This document shows positions 18,896 through 31,396 of a stretch of 64,000 nucleotides of DNA, piece after piece (within the stretch, counting starts at the first letter, position 1; every line of letters starts with the position of its first letter). The stretch lies in contig JAICXL010000002.1 in the NCBI GenBank assembly GCA_025980475.1, positions 36,299-100,298 of the forward strand. Reading direction: 5' to 3'. Under the pieces are notes generated by a model that saw only the letters and a list, made by a program, of their open reading frames with translations, was not told the origin of the DNA and ran no database searches. The position numbers and the translations under genes are program-made. This DNA is from Nocardioidaceae bacterium (lineage in GTDB: Bacteria; Actinomycetota; Actinomycetes; Propionibacteriales; Nocardioidaceae).

Positions 18896-20113
18896 TCAGC
18901 TGAGCCGCTCGACGATCATCGCCATGCCCTGGCCGCCGCCTACGCACATCGTGATCAGGCCGGTGGTCTTGTCGTGGAACTGCAACGAGTTCAGCATCGT
19001 GTTCTGCAGCCTGGCTCCGGTCATCCCGAAGGGGTGGCCGACCGCGATCGAGCCGCCGTTGACGTTGAGCCGGTCGATGTCGATGCCGAGGTCCTGGTAG
19101 GACGGCACCACCTGGGCGGCGAAGGCCTCGTTGATCTCGACGAGGTCGATGTCCTCGATCGTCATCTCCGCCCGCGCGAGCGCCTGCCGGGTCGCCTCGA
19201 CCGGGCCGAGGCCCATGATCTCGGGGGAGAGCGCGGTCACGCCGGTGGAGACGATCCGGGCCAGCGGGGTGATGCCGAGCTCCTTCGCCTTCGTGTCGGA
19301 CATGATGATCACTGCCGCAGCACCGTCGTTGAGGGGGCAGCAGTTCCCGGCTGTCACCACGCCGTCGGGACGGAAGACCGGCTGCAGCTGGGAGACCGCC
19401 TCGTAGGTGACGCCGGCGCGCGGACCGTCGTCCCTGCTGACCTCGGTGCCGTCCGGCGTGGTCACCGGAGTGATCTCACGCTCCCAGAAGCCGTTGCCGT
19501 TCGCCTTCTCGGCCAGGTTCTGGCTGCGCACACCGAACTCGTCGAGCTCCTTGCGGTCGAGGCCGCGCATCCGGGCGACGTTCTCGGCCGTCTGGCCCAT
19601 CGCGATGTAGATGTCAGGGAGCTGGCCGTCCTCGCGGGGATCGTGCCAGTCCTGACCTCCCTTGGCGTACTCCTCGGTACGGGCCTCGGCGTCGGCGAAC
19701 CTAGGGTTGCGGGTGTCCGGGATGTGGTCAGAGGTGCCCTTCGCGAACCGCGACACCGTTTCGACCCCCGCGGAGATGAAGGCGTCGCCCTCGCCGGCCT
19801 TGATCGCGTGGAAGGCCATCCGGGAGGTCTGCACCGAGGACGAGCAGTAGCGCGTGATCGTGGCCCCGGGAAGGTTGTCGTAGCCCATCAGGGTGGCCAC
19901 GACCCGGCCCAGGTTGTTGCCGGACTCGCCGCCGGGCAGCCCGCAGCCGAGGTAGAGGTCGTCGATGTCGGCGGGGTCGAGCGCCGGAACCTTGTCGAGC
20001 GCCGTCTGGATGATGAACGCGCTGAGGTCGTCGGGACGGCAGTCCTTCAGCGACCCCTTGTTGGCGCGGCCGATCGGGGTCCTGGCCGTCGCAACGATCA
20101 CTGCCTCGGGCAT
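18896..20113 (-). CDS. Acetyl-CoA acetyltransferase (thiolase)
   Basis: Thiolase motifs TRYCSSSVQTSRMAFHAIKAGE, NVNGGSIAVGHPFGMTGARL, CVGGGQGMAMI. Confidence 0.93.
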   Translation of the reverse strand: MPEAVIVATARTPIGRANKGSLKDCRPDDLSAFIIQTALDKVPALDPADIDDLYLGCGLPGGESGNNLGRVVATLMGYDNLPGATITRYCSSSVQTSRMAFHAIKAGEGDAFISAGVETVSRFAKGTSDHIPDTRNPRFADAEARTEEYAKGGQDWHDPREDGQLPDIYIAMGQTAENVARMRGLDRKELDEFGVRSQNLAEKANGNGFWEREITPVTTPDGTEVSRDDGPRAGVTYEAVSQLQPVFRPDGVVTAGNCCPLNDGAAAVIIMSDTKAKELGITPLARIVSTGVTALSPEIMGLGPVEATRQALARAEMTIEDIDLVEINEAFAAQVVPSYQDLGIDIDRLNVNGGSIAVGHPFGMTGARLQNTMLNSLQFHDKTTGLITMCVGGGQGMAMIVERLS

Positions 20114-20185
20114 GGGTTCTCCTTCTCGTGCCTGCGTCGAGGTACCGGTTCAGCCTAGTGGCCGCCCACCTGACAGGATCGTTGC

Positions 20186-21052
20186 GTGCGTCACGTCTAC
20201 CGGTGCCCCCTCCGGTGGGCCGACATGGACATGCTCGGCCACGTCAACAACGTCACCTATGTCGACTACCTGCAGGAGGCGCGGGTCGACATGTTCGCGA
20301 AGGCCGCACCCATGCGCGGCGGTGAGGACCTCGCCGAAGGTGTCGTGGTGGTTCGCCACGAGGTCGAGTTCGTGGCGCCGCTGGTCTACCGGCGCGAGCC
20401 GGTCGCCGTGGAGTCGTGGGTCACACAGGTACGGGGCGCGTCGTTCGCCCTGGACTACGAGATCTTCGACGAGGCGGCTGATGCGCGCCGGGTCTACCTG
20501 CGGGCGACCTCTGTGCTGGCGCCGTACGTCTTCGCCGACGAGCGACCGCGCCGGATCACACCGCCGGAGCGAGAGGTTCTCGAGCGGTTCCTGGAGCCCG
20601 CGGCGCCGCGTCCGGCGCTCCCTCGCACCGCCGCTCCGCCGACCAGCCACCAGATGGACCTCAAGGTGCGCTTCTCCGACGTCGACGTCTACGGCCACGT
20701 GAACAACGTCAAGTACTTCGAGTACTTCCAGGAGTCCCGGATCCAGTACGTCATGGACATGCTGCACGCCGACGGCATCGACTGGCGCGAGCACGTGGTG
20801 GCCCGCGTCGACGTCGACTACCGACGACCGATCCTGCTGCGGGCGGAGCCCTACGTCGTCCGCTCCTGGGTCAGCCAGGTGGGGACGAAGTCGTTCACGA
20901 TCTCCGGTGAGGTCCGCGACGGCGCGGCCGACGACTCGGCGACCCTGGCGCGCAGCGACGTGGTCATGGTCACCTTCGACAAGCAGACCCAGCGCTCGGC
21001 CCCGATGCACGAGGCCCAGCGCGCCCGGCTGCTCGCGGCGCTCGGCAGCTGA
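20186..21052 (+). CDS. Acyl-CoA thioesterase, tandem hotdog (two 4HBT domains)
   Basis: RWADMDMLGHVNNVTYVDYLQEAR and RFSDVDVYGHVNNVKYFEYFQESR repeats in one ORF. Confidence 0.9.
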   Translation: MRHVYRCPLRWADMDMLGHVNNVTYVDYLQEARVDMFAKAAPMRGGEDLAEGVVVVRHEVEFVAPLVYRREPVAVESWVTQVRGASFALDYEIFDEAADARRVYLRATSVLAPYVFADERPRRITPPEREVLERFLEPAAPRPALPRTAAPPTSHQMDLKVRFSDVDVYGHVNNVKYFEYFQESRIQYVMDMLHADGIDWREHVVARVDVDYRRPILLRAEPYVVRSWVSQVGTKSFTISGEVRDGAADDSATLARSDVVMVTFDKQTQRSAPMHEAQRARLLAALGS

Positions 21053-21058
21053 CCGGCC

Positions 21059-21454
21059 TCAGCCCTCGGCGAGCGCCGGCTCCTCGGGCGTGTTCACCAT
21101 GAACTGCGCAGCATGCAGGATGTAGTCCCAGAACTGCGCGTGCTGCTCAGGGGTGAGCCCGGCCGCGTCGAGTCCGGTGCGGAACGCTCGCAGCCAGTGC
21201 TCCTTGGCCGTCGGCGTGACCGAGAAGGGCGCGTGCCGCATCCGCAGGCGCGGGTGGCCGCGGCGCTCGGAGTAGGTGGTGGGGCCGCCCCAGTACTGGC
21301 AGAGGAACAGCGTGAACCGCTCTTCAGCGGGACCGAGGTCCTCCTCGGGGTACATCTCCCGGAGCAGGTCGTCCTCGGCGACGCCCTCGTAGAACGTCGA
21401 GACGATCCTGTGGATCGTCTCGTATCCGCCGATGTCGTCGTAGAAGGTGCTCAT
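21059..21454 (-). CDS. glbO: Group II truncated haemoglobin (GlbO-like globin)
   Basis: FYDDIGGYETIHRIVSTFYEGV...FLCQYWGGPTTYSERRGHPRLRMRHAPF. Confidence 0.9.
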   Translation of the reverse strand: MSTFYDDIGGYETIHRIVSTFYEGVAEDDLLREMYPEEDLGPAEERFTLFLCQYWGGPTTYSERRGHPRLRMRHAPFSVTPTAKEHWLRAFRTGLDAAGLTPEQHAQFWDYILHAAQFMVNTPEEPALAEG

Positions 21455-21479
21455 CGCCCTCCATTGTGCCCAGTGACGC

Positions 21480-23978
21480 TCAGCGCAGCGCGGTCAGGTA
21501 GCGGGCCGCCGCCCCGAGCTCGCGCCGTCGCGACTCCCAGGTGACGCCGACCCCGAGCAGCACAAGCCCCAGGCCACCGAAGGAGATCCACCGTGGCAGG
21601 GCCTCGGCGACCGGCCCGAGGTGTCGTACGGCGAGCACACCTGTGGTCACCGCTCCGGCGAGGAGGGGCGCCGACAAGCGGCGCACGGCGCCTGCCGCCA
21701 GTGCCGCGACCGCGGCCCCGCCGACGAGCACTCCTCGCACCGAGACCGGCTCGTCGAGGGCCAGCAGGAGCGACGGTGCCAGCGCCAGGGTCAGCCCACT
21801 GCCGAGGGCCGAGAGGCTGTCGACCTCCCGGTCGCGGTGCATCCGCCACGCACCGGCCGCCAGCAGCAGTGCCGCCGCCGGGAGCGTCGCCAGCTCGGGG
21901 GCGGACACTCCGCCCACGACCCGGAGCACCGTGGCGACGCCGAGCACGGCCGCTCCGAGCCAGCCGAGTCGGTCGCGGTCCCGGTCGAGCGCGGCCAGCA
22001 GGCAGATCGCGCCGCCGACGACGGTGGCGGCAGTGGCCGCGGCCGGTGCGGTCGGGGAAAGGGCCACGCCAGCCAGGCCGACCAGCAGCGCGGTCAGCTC
22101 GGCAGCGATCCTTGCCTCCGCGTCGCGGGCGCCGAACCGGGCTGCGAGCCCGGTGCCGGCGGCACAGGCCGCGAGGGCGAGGGCCAGGTTTGCGGCGGAG
22201 GCATCCGCGAACAGGCTCCAGGCCGCGACCGCCAGCGCGCCGGAGAGCACGCCGAGGGCGGCGAGCATGGTCGTGCCGGCGGACCACAGCAGCCCCGCCC
22301 GGAGCCAACGGTGGCCGGCGACGAGGGCGATGGCCGCCGCGGAGCACAGGAGGGCGGTCAGCAGGTGCGAGGCCATCGCCAGCCGCCACGCCGGCGCCGC
22401 CAGCAGCACGGCGGCGACAACGGCCGCCAGCTCCGCTTCGGGTTCCCCCTGCTGCAGCACCACGCCGAGCGCGGCCGCGGCGAGGGCGACCGTGAAGGCC
22501 ACGGCGCCCACCCAGAGGGGAGCGCCGGCGGTGACCACGAGGGTCCCTGCGGCGAGGCCGACGGCGGCCGGCGCGATCCCCGGCAGCAGCCGCGCCCGGA
22601 TGCGGTGGCGCAGCGGCGAGGGCGCGGTTGCCGCGGCGCCCCAGGCCGCGGCCAGCAGCGCCGCGGCGACGACGAGCACCGTCCACGGAGCGGCCGCGTC
22701 GGTGTCCACCGGCATCGGCGTGGCCAGCGGTGTCCGGCCGTGCACGGGCAGGCTCACGAGTGTGGTCCAGGGGCGCACGACGAGCTCGACGAGCAGGGCG
22801 GTGCAACCGGCGCCCGCGAGCACCGCGGCCGGCCCGGCCCACACCGTGCCGCGGAAGCGGGCCAGCGATCCCAGGGCGACCACCACGGCGGAGCCGACGA
22901 CCAGGTCAAGGGTCGGCCGGTCCAGTGGGCCGATGACGAGGACCGACGCGCACACCAGCGCGCCGGCCGCCGCCACCCGGCGCAGTGCCCGGGTGGGCCG
23001 GCCATCGCGCTGCTCATCACGGACCGGCGCGCAGGCGAGGGCGGCGGCATAGCCGGTGGCCACCAGCAGCGGCCAGCCATGCAGGTTCGACCACCAGGCG
23101 GCGCCGCCGGTCGAGTCGTCGACCCGGTGCAGGCCGTCGGCGACCACGCCCAGCCACGACAGGGCGGCGAGGGCGGCGGCGCCGTACGACGTCCACGGCA
23201 GCGGCCGGGACACCAGCAGGGCGAGCCCTGCGAGCAGCCCGACCGCGACCGAGGTGGCCGCCACCGGGTGGCCCGCCGTGAACGCCTCCGCGACCGTCAC
23301 GGTCAGCAGGCCGAGGCCGGCGACCACCTGGGGGGCTCGGAGCCGGCCGGTGGGCCGCGAGGCGGACCACCACGCAGCGCCCGTGCCGGCGGCGAGCAGC
23401 AGCAGCCCGACGAGGCCCGCGGCGTGGCGATCGCTGATCGCGTCCAGGCCGAGCATGCCCGCGCCGCGGGCTCCCGCGAGGTCCAGCGCGAGCATTCCGG
23501 CGACCACCACCCAGAGGGTCTCGGCGGCGCCTCGCAACCCACGACGGGTCACGGCCGCGGCGGCGGCGGCGAGCAGGCCGGTCACGAGCAGCAGGATCGC
23601 GGTGCGGGCGCCGATGCCGAGGCTGCTCCAGGCCACCGCGACGAAGACGACGGCACTGACCAGCAGGGACAGGCCGCCGAGCCCGAGCAGCACCACGGGC
23701 ACCGACGCAGCGGTGAGCCGGCGTCGAGCGGGCGTCCTGGGTGCGCGGGGGATCCCGGCGGGCGCGGTGACGGTGCCTGGGGCGGCCGAGGCGGCCGGCA
23801 CAGGCACGGCGGGGTCGGTCCGCAGGCGCTCGACGAGGCCGTCGGCGCGCAGCATCAGCTGCCAGAGCTCAGCGGCGAGCGGCCCGGCCAGCCGCAGGCC
23901 GCAGGAGGTGCAGCTGCCGGCGCCGTCGAGGGCTGCTCGGCAGTCGGGACAGATCGTGGGGTCGGCGAGCCTGCTCAT
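21480..23978 (-). CDS. Large polytopic membrane protein with N-terminal zinc-ribbon (SCO7613 C-terminal-domain-like)
   Basis: CPDCRAALDGAGSCTSCGLRL then about 20 Ala/Leu-rich TM segments. Confidence 0.65.
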   Translation of the reverse strand: MSRLADPTICPDCRAALDGAGSCTSCGLRLAGPLAAELWQLMLRADGLVERLRTDPAVPVPAASAAPGTVTAPAGIPRAPRTPARRRLTAASVPVVLLGLGGLSLLVSAVVFVAVAWSSLGIGARTAILLLVTGLLAAAAAAVTRRGLRGAAETLWVVVAGMLALDLAGARGAGMLGLDAISDRHAAGLVGLLLLAAGTGAAWWSASRPTGRLRAPQVVAGLGLLTVTVAEAFTAGHPVAATSVAVGLLAGLALLVSRPLPWTSYGAAALAALSWLGVVADGLHRVDDSTGGAAWWSNLHGWPLLVATGYAAALACAPVRDEQRDGRPTRALRRVAAAGALVCASVLVIGPLDRPTLDLVVGSAVVVALGSLARFRGTVWAGPAAVLAGAGCTALLVELVVRPWTTLVSLPVHGRTPLATPMPVDTDAAAPWTVLVVAAALLAAAWGAAATAPSPLRHRIRARLLPGIAPAAVGLAAGTLVVTAGAPLWVGAVAFTVALAAAALGVVLQQGEPEAELAAVVAAVLLAAPAWRLAMASHLLTALLCSAAAIALVAGHRWLRAGLLWSAGTTMLAALGVLSGALAVAAWSLFADASAANLALALAACAAGTGLAARFGARDAEARIAAELTALLVGLAGVALSPTAPAAATAATVVGGAICLLAALDRDRDRLGWLGAAVLGVATVLRVVGGVSAPELATLPAAALLLAAGAWRMHRDREVDSLSALGSGLTLALAPSLLLALDEPVSVRGVLVGGAAVAALAAGAVRRLSAPLLAGAVTTGVLAVRHLGPVAEALPRWISFGGLGLVLLGVGVTWESRRRELGAAARYLTALR

Positions 23979-24035
23979 GTCACGATCGTCGTGTGCCCGC
24001 TACCGCGCCCGCGTCGGTTTCGACGCTCAAACCTT

Positions 24036-24053
24036 CTGAGTAGGCCTACTCAG
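24036..24053. promoter_or_regulatory. 18-bp perfect palindrome CTGAGTAGGCCTACTCAG
   Basis: Exactly self-reverse-complementary; overlaps mscS stop and lies about 58 bp upstream of the 23978 start. Confidence 0.5.
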
Positions 24054-25075
24054 GTCGCGTTGGCGGTCGGGTCGGTGACGACGCGCTGGGGGAGCGGCAT
24101 CTCGATGCCCTCGCGGTCGAAGCGGTCCTTGATCCGCTTGCGCATCTCGCGGGCGATCTCCCACTGCTCCATCGGTGCTGTCTTCAGGGCCACCCGGATC
24201 ACCACGGCGCCGGGGTAGAGCGACTGGACGCCCCACACCTCCGGTTCCTCGAGGATGTCCGCGGCGAAGGCATCGTCCTTCCACAGCCCCACCGCCACGT
24301 CGTGCAGCACCTGCTGGACTCGGGTGATGTCCTCGGTGCTGCGCACCGACACGTCGAGAACCGTGCGTGCCCAGTTCTGGCTCATGTTGCCCACCCGGGC
24401 GATCTCGCCGTTGCGCACGTACCAGACGGTGCCGTTGACGTCGCGCACGCGCGTGACCCTCAAGCCCACGGCCTCGACGGTCCCCGTCGCGGAGCCGAGG
24501 TCGACGACGTCGCCGACGCCGTACTGGTCCTCGATCATCATGGCCACGCCGGACATGAAGTCCTTCACCAGGTTCTGGGCGCCGAACCCGATCGCCAGGC
24601 CGACCACACCGGCGCTGGCGATGATCGGAGCGATGTTGAAGTTGCACTCCGCGAGGATCATCACCGCGGCGACACCGAAGACGAGCCCGGTGGTGAGGCT
24701 CTTCAACAGTGACCCGAGGCTCTTGGCCCGCTGCACCCGGCGGCTGGCGCCCTGGGTGCTCACCGTGACGGGCTTCGGGGGTTCCTTGCGGCGCCCGGTC
24801 GCCGACAGCTTCGCCGGCAGCACCCGGGTCGGCAGCACGCCCGCCTCGGCGCGGCGGACCACCCGGTCGATCGCGCGATGTGCGAGCCAGCGGACGGCGA
24901 CGGCCAGGATGGCGATGCCCACGATGGCCGCCGGGCGCCCGATCAACCAGGCCGAGGTGTGCGCCAGCCACCTGTTGCCGGTCCAGTCGTAGACCGCGGC
25001 GCAGGTCCAGCTGCCGTCCCCCTGGTGGTTGGTGCAGACGGGCGGCATCTCGAGGACGGCCTGGGGAACCAGCAT
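24050..25075 (-). CDS. Mechanosensitive ion channel family protein (MscS)
   Basis: ASAGVVGLAIGFGAQNLVKDFMSGVAMMIEDQYGVGDVVDLG. Confidence 0.92.
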   Translation of the reverse strand: MLVPQAVLEMPPVCTNHQGDGSWTCAAVYDWTGNRWLAHTSAWLIGRPAAIVGIAILAVAVRWLAHRAIDRVVRRAEAGVLPTRVLPAKLSATGRRKEPPKPVTVSTQGASRRVQRAKSLGSLLKSLTTGLVFGVAAVMILAECNFNIAPIIASAGVVGLAIGFGAQNLVKDFMSGVAMMIEDQYGVGDVVDLGSATGTVEAVGLRVTRVRDVNGTVWYVRNGEIARVGNMSQNWARTVLDVSVRSTEDITRVQQVLHDVAVGLWKDDAFAADILEEPEVWGVQSLYPGAVVIRVALKTAPMEQWEIAREMRKRIKDRFDREGIEMPLPQRVVTDPTANAT

Positions 25076-25135
25076 GTCAGGGAGGCTACGAGAGGGCTCC
25101 GCGAGCACCAAGCCGGACCTCGCTATCCTTCGTGT

Positions 25136-25519
25136 GTGATCATTCACCGACACCGCACCGCTGGTCGGCGGGGCGCCCAGGTCCTTGTCACCACCGCAGC
25201 GCTCGTGCTGGGCTCGCTGGGCCTGGCCCCCGCCTTCGCGGACACGCCGGCCGCGTGGCCCCAGCAGCCGCATGTGTCCGGGTGGGACTACATCGTGGTG
25301 CTGCTGCTGATCCCGCTCGGCGTCTTCGTGCTGGTCTGGCTGGTGATCACGGTGCCGGCGCACCGGCGCTCGCAGGGCCAGGCCACGGGTGAGCCCTGGG
25401 GCGATCGTCGCGAGTGGTTCGGCGGGCCGCGCCAGAGTGTTGACGCTGCCGACGAGGTGACGCCCGAGGCACTCTCGGCGTCCGAGCACGAGACCGGTGG
25501 TGCCAGTGGCCGCTGGTGA
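25136..25519 (+). CDS. Small membrane protein with signal-like N-terminus
   Basis: GTG start; LVTTAALVLGSLGLAPAFA leader and WDYIVVLLLIPLGVFVLVWLVITV TM; overlaps downstream ORF. Confidence 0.6.
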   Translation: MIIHRHRTAGRRGAQVLVTTAALVLGSLGLAPAFADTPAAWPQQPHVSGWDYIVVLLLIPLGVFVLVWLVITVPAHRRSQGQATGEPWGDRREWFGGPRQSVDAADEVTPEALSASEHETGGASGRW

Positions 25520-25895
25520 CGGCTTCTCGCCGGAGCAGCGACGCGACATCGACCGCGCCATCCGGGCCGCCGAGACGGTCAGTCGCTACGAGTTCTCGGT
25601 CTACGTGGGTGCCGCCGAGGGCGAACCGAACGCGTTCGCACGCCGGCTGCACGCCGCCCTCGTCGCACCCCACCGCAGCGTGCTGGTGATGGTCGACCCC
25701 GACGCCCACAGCCTCGAGATCGTCACGGGGACTGCCGTGCGTCGCGACCTGCCCGACGAGTCGGTACGGCTGGCGATCGCCACGATGCAGTCCACCTTCG
25801 AGGCCGGTGACCTGGCCGGGGGGATCAAGCGCGGCGTGGCCCTCCTGGCCGACGCCGCGCGCAAGCCGGAGACGCTGCACTCCGACCAGCCCTGA
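25497..25895 (+). CDS. DUF5130/TPM-like family protein
   Basis: FSPEQRRDIDRAIRAAETVSRYEFSVYVGAAEGEPNAFARRLHAAL; start could be GTG 25506. Confidence 0.65.
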   Translation: MVPVAAGDGFSPEQRRDIDRAIRAAETVSRYEFSVYVGAAEGEPNAFARRLHAALVAPHRSVLVMVDPDAHSLEIVTGTAVRRDLPDESVRLAIATMQSTFEAGDLAGGIKRGVALLADAARKPETLHSDQP

Positions 25896-25940
25896 GCCAG
25901 CCCTGAGCCAGCCCTGAGCCAGCCCTGGGCCAGCCCTGGG
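25886..25940 (+). repeat. 11-bp tandem repeat CCAGCCCTGRG x5
   Basis: Three exact CCAGCCCTGAG copies plus two CCAGCCCTGGG. Confidence 0.95.
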
Positions 25941-25970
25941 CCGGGCCCGGACTCGCCCCCCGCCCACGTC

Positions 25971-25997
25971 CCTACTGGGCGTCCTACTGGGCGCGTC

Positions 25998-26010
<13 letters not shown>
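25971..26010 (-). repeat. 12-14 bp tandem repeat of pepN 3' end (GACGCCCAGTAG), 3 copies
   Basis: CCTACTGGGCGt / CCTACTGGGCGcgt / CCTACTGGGCGtcg on + strand. Confidence 0.93.
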
Positions 26011-28541
<2,531 letters not shown>

Positions 28542-28628
28542 GACCCGCATCCTGTCACCGGCGGGAGGAGGATCGCGAACCGACCCTGCGTCCGGAATAA
28601 CGGACATGTCCCCAACCGTTCCCCCTGC

Positions 28629-29243
28629 ATGGACACTGCTGACTTCTGGTTCGATCCCCGCTGCCCCTTCGCGTGGCTGACCTCCCGCTGGATCCTCGAG
28701 GTCGAGAAGGTGCGTGACGTCAAGGTGCGCTGGCACGTGATGAGCCTGGCCTATCTCAACCAGGACAAGGACGTCTCCGAGGACTACCGCAAGGGCCTGG
28801 CCGATGCCTGGGGACCCGTGCGCGTGCTCGTCGCCGCCGAGCAGGCCGAGTCGGATCCGACCCGCCGCAACGAGGTCCTGGGGGCGCTCTACACCGCGAT
28901 GGGCAACCGGATCCACCTCGAGAAGCAGCCGAGTGACCGACGGATGGTCGAGGCGTCGCTGGCCGAGGCCGGCCTGCCCGTCGAGCTGGCCGGCGCAATG
29001 GACGACTCGTCCCTCGACGATGCCGTGATCCGCTCCCACCACGAGGGGATGGACCAGGTCGGCGACGAGGTCGGCACCCCGACGATCTCGGTGAACGGAA
29101 GCGCGTTCTTCGGTCCGGTGATCACCAAGGTCCCGCGCGGCGAGGAGGCCGGCCGGCTGTGGGACGCCTGCGTGCAGCTCGCGTCGTACCCCTTCTTCTT
29201 CGAGCTGAAGCGGACCCGCACGGGCGAGCTCGACTTCGGCTGA
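28629..29243 (+). CDS. DsbA-family oxidoreductase, mycothiol-dependent nitroreductase (Rv2466c)-like
   Basis: [30 protein letters not shown]...[17 protein letters not shown]...FFELKRTRT. Confidence 0.85.
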   Translation: MDTADFWFDPRCPFAWLTSRWILEVEKVRDVKVRWHVMSLAYLNQDKDVSEDYRKGLADAWGPVRVLVAAEQAESDPTRRNEVLGALYTAMGNRIHLEKQPSDRRMVEASLAEAGLPVELAGAMDDSSLDDAVIRSHHEGMDQVGDEVGTPTISVNGSAFFGPVITKVPRGEEAGRLWDACVQLASYPFFFELKRTRTGELDFG

Positions 29244-29298
29244 GGATCGCACAGACCGCGGGGACGGCGGCTGGCACCGGCTCACTAGGATTCGCGGC

Positions 29299-31092
29299 AT
29301 GACCCACGTGCTGTCCGCCGTCGCCTGGCCCTACGCCAACGGTCCGCGCCACATCGGCCACGTGGCCGGCTTCGGCGTGCCCTCCGACGTGTTCAGCCGC
29401 TACATGCGGATGGCTGGTCACGACGTGCTGATGGTCTCCGGGTCCGACGAGCACGGCACCCCGATCCTGATCGCCGCCGACGAGGCGGGGGTGAGCGCGC
29501 AGGAACTGGCGGACAAGAACCACCGGCTGATCGTCGAGGACCTCACTGCGCTCGGCATCTCCTACGACCTCTACACGCGTACGACGACCCCGAACCACCA
29601 TGCGGTCGTCCAGGAGCTCTTCCTCGGCGTCCACCGCAACGGCTACTTCGTCGAGCGGACCACGTTCGGCGCGATCTCGCCGTCGACCGGCCGGACGCTG
29701 CCCGACCGCTACATCGAGGGCATCTGCCCGATATGCGGCTACGACGGCGCCCGCGGCGACCAGTGCGACAACTGCGGCAACCAGCTCGACCCGCAGGACC
29801 TGAAGGATCCGCACTCGCGCATCAACGGCGAGGTGCCGGAGTTCGTCGAGACCCAGCACTTCTTCCTCGACCTGCCGGCACTGGCCGACGCACTGGGGGC
29901 GTGGCTCGACGAGCGCGAGTCCACTGGTCTGTGGCGGCCGAACGTTATCCGCTTCAGCCAGAACATCCTGGCCGAGATCCGGCCGCGGTCGATGACCCGC
30001 GACATCGACTGGGGGATCGCCGTACCGCTGGAGGGCTGGCGGGAGAACCCGACCAAGAAGTTCTACGTCTGGTTCGACGCCGTGATCGGCTACCTGTCCG
30101 CGTCGATCGAGTGGGCCCGCCGCCTGGGAGCCCCCGACCGGTGGCGGGAGTGGTGGAACGACCGCGACGCGCTGTCCTACTACTTCATGGGCAAGGACAA
30201 CATCACCTTCCACTCCCAGATCTGGCCGGCCGAGCTGCTTGCCTACGACGGCGAGGGCGACCTCGGCGGCGAGCCTGGGACGTTCGGCCGGCTGAACCTG
30301 CCCACCGAGGTGGTCAGCTCGGAGTTCCTCACCATGGAGGGCCGGAAGTTCTCCTCCTCCAAGCAGGTGGTGATCTACGTCCGCGACCTGCTCGACCGCT
30401 ACCAGCCCGACGCGTTCCGCTACTTCGTCGCTGCTGCCGGGCCGGAGAACCAGGACGCCGACTTCACGTGGGCGGAGTTCGTCCGCCGCACCAACGACGA
30501 GCTGGTCGCCGGCTGGGGCAACCTGGTCAACCGCACCGCGAGCATGATCGCGAAGGGCTTCGGCGAGATCCCGACCCGTGGGCCGCTCGAGGCCAGGGAC
30601 CGCGCCCTGCTCGACGCTGTCGAGGCGTCGTTCGCCACCGTCGGCGGGCTGATCGGCCGGCACCGGCAGAAGCAGGCGATGGGAGAGGCGATGAAGGCGG
30701 TCGCGGAGGTGAACCGCTACGTCTCCGACAACCAGCCGTGGAAGCTCAAGGGGGAGGACGAGCGCGAACGACTCGCCACCGTCCTGCACGTGACCGCGCA
30801 GTGCGTCGCTGACCTCAACGTGGTGCTGTCGCCGTTCCTGCCGTTCTCGGCGAACGCGGTCGACAAGGTGTTCGGCGGCTCAGGCGACGTCCAGCCGATG
30901 CCCGAGGTGCGGGAGGTCGACGACCTGGACGGGGGAGCGCCGTACCCGATCATCACGGGGGAGTACTCCACCGCGGCCCGCTGGGAGCGCCGGCCGATCG
31001 TGCCCGGCACCGCGGTGGCGAAGCCGACGCCGGTCTTCACCAAGCTCGACACCGCGATCGTGGACGAGGAGCTCGCCCGGCTCGGGGCCTGA
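29299..31092 (+). CDS. metG: Methionyl-tRNA synthetase
   Basis: [16 protein letters not shown], zinc knuckle [25 protein letters not shown]. Confidence 0.95.
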   Translation: MTHVLSAVAWPYANGPRHIGHVAGFGVPSDVFSRYMRMAGHDVLMVSGSDEHGTPILIAADEAGVSAQELADKNHRLIVEDLTALGISYDLYTRTTTPNHHAVVQELFLGVHRNGYFVERTTFGAISPSTGRTLPDRYIEGICPICGYDGARGDQCDNCGNQLDPQDLKDPHSRINGEVPEFVETQHFFLDLPALADALGAWLDERESTGLWRPNVIRFSQNILAEIRPRSMTRDIDWGIAVPLEGWRENPTKKFYVWFDAVIGYLSASIEWARRLGAPDRWREWWNDRDALSYYFMGKDNITFHSQIWPAELLAYDGEGDLGGEPGTFGRLNLPTEVVSSEFLTMEGRKFSSSKQVVIYVRDLLDRYQPDAFRYFVAAAGPENQDADFTWAEFVRRTNDELVAGWGNLVNRTASMIAKGFGEIPTRGPLEARDRALLDAVEASFATVGGLIGRHRQKQAMGEAMKAVAEVNRYVSDNQPWKLKGEDERERLATVLHVTAQCVADLNVVLSPFLPFSANAVDKVFGGSGDVQPMPEVREVDDLDGGAPYPIITGEYSTAARWERRPIVPGTAVAKPTPVFTKLDTAIVDEELARLGA

Positions 31093-31148
31093 CCCCCAGG
31101 CTGCGTACAGCGCACCCTGGAACGAGTGGAGTCCCGGGCGCCATTTCC

Positions 31149-31396
31149 TCAGCGGGTCGACGGCCCGGCGACGAGCGCACGCACGGCCCTGAGCTGCGCG
31201 GCCCTGTTGACCGCGAGCGAGAAGACCAGCAGCGCGATGACCCAGCCGGGGTGGCCCGCTGCCCACAGGCCCAGCGAGACCAGCCCGAGACGAGCACCTT
31301 CACCACGGGACGCCCGGCGATGCCCGCCGCCACAGCGGCGAGGACCTCGTCGAGGAACACCAGCGCGAGCACCAGCCAGCCCGCTCCGGCGACCAT
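31149..31396 (-). pseudogene. Frame-disrupted small membrane protein gene
   Basis: MVAGAGWLVLALVFLDEVLAAVAAGIAGRPVVKV in one frame; GLVSLGLWAAGHPGWVIALLVFSLAVNRAAQLRAVRALVAGPSTR* continues in another frame. Confidence 0.65.

Noticed and set aside
21621-24218. 865-aa + strand ORF
   Set aside because: Antisense shadow of the 832-aa membrane protein; Gln/Gly/Arg/His-rich with no recognisable domain.
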